This document shows positions 58,701 through 64,000 of a stretch of DNA of 64,000 nt, in pieces (position 1 is the stretch's first letter; every line of letters begins with the position of its first letter). The stretch lies in assembly GCA_964023205.1 (NCBI GenBank), contig OZ026835.1:35757380-35821379 (forward strand), given 5' to 3'. A program made the translations under genes and the position numbers. Under the pieces are notes generated by a model. That model did no database searches. It saw nothing but the letters and a program-made list of their open reading frames with translations, and was not told the DNA's origin. The stretch is from Lutraria lutraria (lineage: Eukaryota > Mollusca > Bivalvia > Venerida > Mactridae).

Positions 58701-60142
58701 AAAAGACGTACAAAAATGTAGTATCATAAATGCGTATCCATATGTATTACTAAAATAAGTAGAACTTTATCATTGTGTCTATTTGAACAGACAATGAGAG
58801 TAACTAGGAAACATGGTCCATTAAATACAAGTACAGTCAAACCTCTGTGAGCAACCACCTCGAAATAAGGCCACCTTGTGAATAAAGGCCAGTTTAAAAA
58901 AAAAACGACATGGATTATTTATGACAAAATGACCTCTGAATAAAGACCACCTGTGAATAAAGGTCACATTTTGTCTTCCCAAGAGTCTCCTTTGTTCACA
59001 GGTTTGACTGTACATCAATATGATATCACTTAGTTCAGTAACCATGGTGACAACAATCAGTTCCGTAAACGTAAAAATGCAAGCCACAATAATGTTTTAT
59101 CTATTTTGATATTTACCATTGTGGTATGTATTCTTCGCAATTTTAGTTAACTACTAAGTAATTTCAATCTATATGTATTACCTACACCAAATCATGTTGT
59201 CATTCATCTTTTATAAAGGCAAACAACAATTATTGTTTCTGGTTACCAAACCGACCCTAATTTTCACCCCGTGACCCTATACTTTTCATTAATCGCTAAC
59301 AACAGTACACCCACTTTCTCACTATTTTTAGCAAGCCCTGTCCTACCTACCCTAATTTGAATGAGCTTGTAACCAAAAACAAAATATTTAAAAAAATACA
59401 TCTTATATCACAGGTACTTGACACAATTTCTTTTACCATATTTTGGCCGTATAGGCTACATATATATATAAAATAAAATATTTTATTATATATATATATA
59501 TATATATATGTAGCCTATACGGCCAAAATATGGTAAAAAAATTGTGTCAAGTACCTGTGTCTTATATATAACCATTTAGTAGCAGCAGGGACATCAAAAC
59601 ATTCAAAAATCCTCATTAAGATAGGGCATTAATAGCCCAATTTATAATGTGTTCAAGTTACGAACTCATGTGGTCTCAGGTTAATGATATGAAAGACCTA
59701 TAAATATGATCGGATATAAAACTCACACGATCCTATGTCTTCTAAACAGCCCAATAAGTTAGTTGACCATGGACGAAGCCTCGATGACTTGTTGCTTCCT
59801 CCACCACTTCCAGCATTCACAACAATATTAGTAGACTGGTTTACTGGCTGAAATGACAATAGAGAAGGATACAGTCAACATCATCTTATTTTGATGGTAC
59901 ATGTATAATAAACACAAATTTACTCAATGGGCGCAACATTCGCTAGAAATGAACTGTAAATAAAACATGGCTTTGGTACATACCTGGTTAGTTACAGGAG
60001 CATAGGTTACATGCTGTGGCTGCTGAGGTTGGTATTGAGCCTGTGGGTAGCTGTGTGGCTGACCATGCGGTGGCTGGTGACCATACCCAGGGTGTTGTTC
60101 TGGTGCATAAACTTGTGCTGGTGGTGGCTGGGATTTGAACAT
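52674..60142 (-). CDS. PLAC8/cornifelin-family cysteine-rich protein, 177 aa, four coding exons
   Basis: Joined minus-strand exons 60142-59984, 59847-59727, 56529-56390 and 52787-52674 give 534 nt in one frame, with GT-AG introns of phases 0, 1 and 0. Residues 1-53 are rich in Pro, Gln, Tyr and His (MFKSQPPPAQVY), as in the low-complexity heads of this family. From about residue 79 (RPWSTNLLGCLEDIGSCMCA) the PLAC8 domain runs through GECCLLPFCVPEALMAMR to GSICKDCVCAACCPLLVMCQ and LHREMD, matching the CC..C..C..R/Q pattern of human PLAC8 and cornifelin. Length is normal (vertebrate PLAC8 has about 115 residues without the head). Family members are small, often membrane- or envelope-associated proteins; plant relatives affect cell number and cadmium transport. 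The molecular role here is unknown. Confidence 0.9.
52864..53034. mobile_element. GGCC-rich MITE family A copy
   Basis: Starts TACTGTCAAACCTGTGTTAG and ends CACAGGGTTGACTGTA. It lies directly upstream of the last PLAC8-family exon, within the intron. Confidence 0.85.
53035..53769. other. PLAC8-family last intron, left part
   Basis: No gene or clear repeat recognised in this AT-rich intronic stretch. Confidence 0.45.
53770..56346. mobile_element. Long-inverted-repeat element (arms ~570 bp) around a Tc1-like transposase remnant
   Basis: The left arm 53770-54340 and the right arm 55781-56346 are inverted copies of each other. Matching blocks include AAGTACATTAGAC, GTTTCTCACTAAAATGAATC, CACGGTCCTC, CAAATTATCTCCCTTATT and TTCAGAATTTGAATTTGAAC. 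The ~1.4-kb core holds the transposase fragment at 54606-54869 and a low-complexity GACCGACC-type patch near 55640-55690. It may be a DNA transposon with exceptionally long termini, or an inverted duplication that trapped a Tc1 remnant. Confidence 0.82.
54606..54869 (-). pseudogene. Tc1/mariner transposase, C-terminal fragment
   Basis: The motif MDWTARSSDLNPIEHIWDML is diagnostic of the C-terminal part of Tc1-like DDE transposases; the Glu of NPIEHIW is the third catalytic residue. GAALPEEWARIPQF follows as in the family. The first two catalytic Asp and the DNA-binding domain are not recognisable upstream, so this is a relic of about 87 codons of an expected ~340. Confidence 0.8.
56390..56529 (-). 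CDS. PLAC8-family gene, third coding exon (residues 94-140)
   Basis: It encodes CMCALWCTPIFLIQLAQKSG, then ECCLLPFCVPEALMAMR, the central cysteine block. Donor GAC/GTAAGT. The right arm of a long inverted repeat ends only 43 bp beyond the donor. Confidence 0.9.
56587..56763. mobile_element. GGCC-rich MITE family A copy
   Basis: Starts TACAGCCAAAGCTGTGTTAG and ends CACAGGTTTGACTGTA. It lies 58 bp upstream of the third coding exon of the PLAC8-family gene. Confidence 0.85.
57009..57374 (-). mobile_element. TTAA-flanked MITE (AAAGGGGCA ends), copy 2
   Basis: It matches 35572-35936 in reverse orientation along its length and has TTAA at both ends. The minus-strand open frame 57158-57352 inside it is not a gene. 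Confidence 0.88.
57410..57952. mobile_element. MITE family B copy interrupted by a TTAA MITE
   Basis: The outer ends are TACAGTGTAACCTCTCAAAA and GGAGAGGTTGCACTGTA. The copy is split by the element at 57491-57857, so the TTAA element arrived later. Confidence 0.8.
57491..57857. mobile_element. TTAA-flanked MITE (AAAGCCCC ends), copy 2
   Basis: TTAAAGCCCCATAAGCTTAT begins and AAGCTAATGGGGCTTTAA ends the element. It is collinear with 24694-25080, including TGACGTCA near 57701. Inserted into a family B MITE. Confidence 0.87.
58085..58292 (-). mobile_element. tRNA-derived SINE
   Basis: On the minus strand the A box is TGGTCGAGTGGTTAAGG and the B box GTGGGTTCAAGAC, resembling Leu/Ser tRNA. The body then matches the 3' half at 15030-15180 (GTAGGCAGTTGCTTA, GGTGAACTGTCCGCCTCATA). 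Confidence 0.8.
58832..59012. mobile_element. GGCC-rich MITE family A copy
   Basis: Starts TACAGTCAAACCTCTGTGAG and ends CACAGGTTTGACTGTA. Full-length hairpin with GGCCACC and AATAAAGG phrases. Confidence 0.87.
59233..59391. mobile_element. Inverted-repeat element, TTGTTTCTGGTTACC family
   Basis: Left end ATTGTTTCTGGTTACCAAAC, right end GCTTGTAACCAAAAACAAAA. ACCCTAATTTT blocks occur on both sides. About 160 bp, no ORF. Confidence 0.6.
59409..59559. mobile_element. hAT-like MITE, 151 bp, near-perfect ~60-bp arms and 8-bp target duplication
   Basis: The arms starting CACAGGTACTTGACACAATT differ at about one position over some 60 bp, around a (TA)n loop. The 8-bp duplication TCTTATAT flanks both sides (59401-59408, 59560-59567). 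High arm identity suggests recent insertion. It lies in the second coding intron of the PLAC8-family gene. Confidence 0.9.
59727..59847 (-). CDS. PLAC8-family gene, second coding exon (residues 54-93)
   Basis: It encodes PVNQSTNIVVNAGSGGGSNK, a Gly/Ser linker, then RPWSTNLLGCLEDIGS, the start of the PLAC8 domain. Acceptor CATTTCAG, donor TCGT/GTGAGT, phase 1. Confidence 0.88.
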
Positions 60143-60164
60143 TATATGCTTGCTATGTAACCTG
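59984..60164 (-). CDS. PLAC8-family gene, first coding exon (residues 1-53 and 22 nt of 5'UTR)
   Basis: Acceptor TTCTTACAG precedes 60164. The ATG at 60142-60140 is the first in frame in the exon. The exon encodes the Pro/Gln/Tyr/His-rich head and ends CAG/GTATGT, phase 0. Confidence 0.88.
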
Positions 60165-60299
60165 CTGTAAGAACAAAACATGTAAATAGATCATTATGGT
60201 TTTATGGGAGTAAAAAAGAAAGAACCTGGAGTGAACATAAGTACAGTCACATTCTGTCCAGGAATGTCTATTCAATAGCAATCAGACGTATTTAAAAGG

Positions 60300-60665
60300 C
60301 CAATTAACCATTCCATTTGTTTTAACAAAAACAGTGTTCCTAACAAAACCATTGCTTCTAATCATACCATTGCTTCTAATCAAACCAGTACATGTTCCTA
60401 ACCAAGCCAGTTTCTTAACAAAGCCAGTGTTCCTAATCCAACCAGTGTTCATAACCAAACATGTGATCCTAATCCAACCATTGTTCGTAACCAAACATGT
60501 GTTTCTGATCCAACCAGTGCTCATAAACAAACATGTGTTCCTAACCACGTAAGTGTTCCTAACCCAACCAGTGTTCCTAACCCAACCAGTGTTCCTAACC
60601 AAATCAGTGTTCCTATAACCCAACAAGGTTTCCTGACCTAATTCAACCAGTGTTTCCAAATCTCC
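60300..60665. repeat. Tandem repeat around GTTCCTAACCAAACCAGT, about 18-30-bp units
   Basis: More than a dozen imperfect units with GTTCCTAACC or GTTCATAACC cores. The minus-strand open frame across it reads as repetitive VRNTGWIRNT-type text and is an artefact of the repeat. Lies upstream of the first coding exon of the PLAC8-family gene, in its 5' intron. Confidence 0.9.
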
Positions 60666-60699
60666 AACTTCATTGTCACATAAAATATATGTCACTTCT

Positions 60700-61526
60700 A
60701 TGTGTCGAACTCTTAAAGCATTTGTCTGTGGACAAGCGCTCTCTCTAACTAAGATGGCAAGTTAAGTATACGTTTGACCCGATTTCGTTAGGTCGAAAAA
60801 AATGCATCCACACCAAAATGGCCTAATTTCACATACTAATTCACATTCGAATTTTGGGAAAATCTTTTTTTAATTTATGGTAATTTTGGGTTAAGTTTTG
60901 GTGTTTTATGCAGAATTTATTACAACTTTACCAGCGAACGTCCGTTAATTACTTCTGTCTGTGGAATAACATATCCAAACAAATACAAGTCACGTAGACT
61001 TATACATTTTAAGCCGTAACAAGTAGACTCATTTATCTTACACTTAACAGACTCAAGCAATTAGGTGGCAATGAAGCACTTTTTATGTCAAAACGTATCA
61101 GACACTGACACATAACTAGCCGATTTACCAAAACACGAAAATAACAGGAAATGAAATAACTTCATTTACCATCATTGAGAAAATTGATAGTCTACTCGAC
61201 TGACAGTAGACCACGCGAAGACCTCCAACCAATGGAATTTAGTTTGGTATTAGTCCCGGAGGTAACTATAATTGACTCGATCCTCGCATTGAAGCCGAAT
61301 AATGGAAAAGGACGAAGCATCAGTGAATTATTTCATTGACGTATTTAGAGAAAAATGAAGCAATTTGAATGGCTTACTTGTTTTGCTTCTTGTCTGAACA
61401 TTTTATGTAATATAAAACACACATGTACAGCGGTTTTAAAAATGACAAAATACAAATTTTATTATGATAATTATAATCGAATCAAAAATCATATTAATCT
61501 GTCTAAACTTCAGACGTAAAAACCTT
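60700..61526. other. Noncoding stretch, 5' intron of PLAC8-family gene
   Basis: No gene, RNA or strong repeat recognised. Confidence 0.4.
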
Positions 61527-61995
61527 GTTTGTTTCTGGTGACATGCTCATTAAAAATAGGGTAGGTATAGGTAGGGCATTTTCTTATAATTATTATTTCT
61601 TAAATGTGCAGAAAATCAAAATGCAGAAAATTAGAAACAGTCGATCAAGGACTTATATACATCCTATACATCCATGTACTACTATATCTTGGGCCTAATA
61701 GTGTTTGCCCTATTTTCCCAGCCAATGAGCTGCCGAGATTATTTGAATTTTGTACCGATTAATTTCATGAAGACGACTGTCTGGACTCTTCAGCAGATAG
61801 AGTCTGACCTACTTTTATTAAGAGGACGAAGGGAGAAATAGGGCAAACACTAAGCCGGTCGCTCGCTAAAGCTCGCTTCCCTTACGGTGTTTCTAATTTC
61901 GTGTAGAACAGTCATTTCAGACACTAATCATTACAAAGAAAGTCTAGGGTCGTAAGTAAAATTATGATAGGTCAGGTATAACCAGAAACTAAACA
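61527..61995. mobile_element. Candidate element with GTTTCTGG ends and a nested inverted repeat
   Basis: The ends TTGTTTCTGGTGACA and TATAACCAGAAACTAAAC are inverted. Inside, TAGTGTTTGCCCTATTT (about 61699) and AAATAGGGCAAACACTA (about 61837) are perfect inverted repeats of about 17 bp enclosing 120 bp, a second MITE nested in the first. Confidence 0.6.
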
Positions 61996-62506
61996 ATTTT
62001 TCTACTTTATTTATATCCAGACATACTTCTAAATTTCTTAGTACCCAAGCACCAAGAAATGCAAGACTCTAGCAAGCTTACGAAAAGTGGATGGTTCTAC
62101 CAACGAGTGTACCCGGGGTCATTCTTCGCCGTTAAAGCTACGTAAATGATGCCGGGTGTTGGGGCGACGTTTTAAAATCCCAGAGGAAAAAAAATGCATC
62201 CAAGAAATACGTTTACAAAGGAACGTCAGAAGACAATATTATGAGTAAATGCACATTAGCATAAAGATTGAGATCATATCGTGGTAGACGAATTTCATAT
62301 GAAAGCAAGCGTCATAACTTAGCCTTGATACACATACATTGATATTGCAAATGTAAAAACTATTTACACAGGAAATGAAAACAAAAATAATAGAGGACGC
62401 CACGTGTTTTACAAAATTGTCGACCAGTTGATTAATATAAGCCTAAGTTTCTTTTAGTCCGAATGAAGAAATATATATAAGGTTTTAAAGTTGTTTTTGA
62501 ACATAC

Positions 62507-62560
62507 CTGAATACACCGTCCAGTACCTGCACGTCCAAGTCTCTATATAACCGTATTGTA
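62507..62560 (-). promoter_or_regulatory. Possible noncoding first exon and promoter of the PLAC8-family gene
   Basis: On the minus strand a TATA-like GTTATATAGAG (about 62555-62544) is followed by GTATTCAG/GTATGT, a strong donor with the exon ending at 62507. Because the first coding exon begins with an acceptor, an upstream noncoding exon must exist; this is the best candidate seen. Confidence 0.35.
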
Positions 62561-63808
62561 TGATGTGTTCACTTTTCTATGAATACGTTCTGGTTTGGTG
62601 AATTGCACGAGATTTTCATGCAGGCTTGATTTATTTTTATCAATACAAGGTGTAATGTGTGTGTGTTATTAGCGCATGTAGTGTAGAGGGCTTTTAATGA
62701 ACAAACATTCATAAAAGTCAAGAATCCGTGAGTATGAACTGACTATAAATTTGAGAGCTTTATTAATGCGATCATAAAATTATCCTTCTTTCAAACTGGC
62801 TTCATTGAAACAATAGTCACTTGTACACCATTCAGTTAAATCAACTTGTCAAACGCAGCATTAAGTCAGCACTGTTGCATACACATGTCCTTACGGAGAT
62901 GACAATTTAAAAAAAATATGTTGCCAACTTTTATTTTTGTAGAGAACATATATTACACAGATTCATTTTCATAAAGGAATTATGCCCCATAGACAAACTA
63001 GGAAAATCCCTAAACTTCCTTAAATATGTGCCGATAATGCCATGAGGTTTCCCCTAAATTGTTTTATACTTTTTTGTTGTTAAGCCTAAAAATGCTTTTT
63101 CCATGTCATATACTTATTAACAAGGGTAGATATGTCCGTGCTTTTTTGGCTCTTAGGAGCGTGTGGAAAGGTAAACAAGTATGTGGGGTAGCTTGGCAGA
63201 AGCTTATGGCTAGAATGTGGTTAGTACTGGTTAAGGCCTAAATGAAGTCCAAGAAAGCTGGTTATGATAACTGCCCGCGACCGATATGACTGAAATAATG
63301 GTGAAAATGGCGTAGCACCCGATGGAACCAAAGGTAAAAAAGCGAGAACGTGCGTTCCTCGGGCCAAATTAAGGGTCGCGGGGACAATAAGGGTAGGTGA
63401 GATTGCCAGAAACTATAAACTGTTTTACGACTTTACATGAAACACCACGTGTCACCTACCGTGAGTAGTTTATCGATGAGCTTCCTACAATCTCTATGAA
63501 TATATTTAAGGAGAAGACGAAGAGATCTGATTGTTTAATCAATGACTTCATACTTTGGTTTTAAGATGTGTCAGCTTGGCGAAGATACGTCATTGAAAAG
63601 ACAGCATTGTCCTAGTTTGTCCTCGAAACAACCGTTGTCTTTGGATGTTACAAGAAGTCTACTATAGTGGAAGATCTTGTTTTTCTTAGATTTAGATGGT
63701 TTTACGTTCTCAATAGTATCGTTATTACTTTATTTTTTTAAAGTTTTGATTGAGAATTTTTGTCTTAGATTTGGGAAAAAGGGCTAATACTTTCGATTGA
63801 GAATATCA

Positions 63809-63838
63809 CCAGAGACATAGATGTTATCTATGTCTCCG
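63809..63838. repeat. Hairpin AGAGACATAGAT / ATCTATGTCTC
   Basis: Perfect 11-bp arms around a 3-nt loop, same arm family as the hairpin at 7035 and palindrome at 6618. Confidence 0.75.
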
Positions 63839-64000
63839 ATATGACTGAATATACATGTATGCTGTAAAGTCAGCCTCTCCCCCCTCCCTCCAAACTTCGT
63901 ACATCTATTACAGTACCAGTTATCCTCCATCTTCAGAGAGCAGTTTACTCCAGACATTGATCAAATGGTCTCTTACATTATTGATTATTTATGAACAGAT

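Larger units (their letters stand above)
61996..64000. other. Right end of window, no gene recognised
   Basis: Apart from the possible PLAC8-family first exon near 62510, I see only AT-rich sequence, a stray CCAGAAACTATAAACTG near 63404 related to the GTTTCTGG family, and the hairpin at 63809. The small open frame 63059-63241 has no recognisable content. Confidence 0.45.

Noticed and set aside
60282..60695. 137-codon minus-strand ORF
   Set aside because: It is a translation of the GTTCCTAACC tandem repeat.

Overview
The window is eukaryotic, AT-rich and full of introns and repeats. Spliced genes with GT-AG introns, tRNA-derived SINEs, many short inverted-repeat (MITE-like) elements and large minisatellites point to an invertebrate animal. 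A mollusc, perhaps a bivalve, is my best guess, but that is an inference from repeat style and protein similarity.

Layout. (1) 1-2540: a retroelement-like or lineage-specific transcription unit. It has three 62-bp repeats, a TATA box and a 316-codon ORF whose 3' end carries a textbook -1 frameshift signal (U UUA AAC, 6-nt spacer, 6-bp stem) into a second open frame. (2) 2540-5050: T-rich noncoding DNA containing a 301-bp tandem duplication with four copies of a 55-nt nested hairpin. (3) About 5050-5990: an LTR-like promoter segment ending in CA, followed by a tRNA-Leu-type primer binding site. (4) 7200-44480: a complete 21-exon p90 ribosomal S6 kinase (RSK) gene on the + strand encoding 736 residues, with all catalytic, activation-loop, turn-motif, hydrophobic-motif and ERK-docking positions present. 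(5) About 44.5-52.5 kb: gene-free DNA with MITEs and tandem repeats. (6) About 52.5-62.6 kb: a PLAC8/cornifelin-family gene on the - strand (four coding exons, 177 residues), convergent with RSK; its introns hold a 2.6-kb long-inverted-repeat element with a Tc1-like transposase remnant. (7) 62.6-64 kb: no gene recognised.

RSK would act at the end of the Ras-ERK cascade: ERK docks at the C-terminus and phosphorylates the C-terminal kinase domain, whose activity leads to phosphorylation of the hydrophobic motif, recruitment of PDK1 and activation of the N-terminal kinase. The PLAC8-family protein is a small cysteine-rich protein with no evident functional link to RSK.

The most unusual content is in the repeats. 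At least four otherwise different MITE families share the end TACAGTNNAACCT. Two of these elements have internal tandem expansions, one of 1.7 kb. A further minisatellite starts at a SINE tail and runs right up to the splice acceptor of RSK exon 20.
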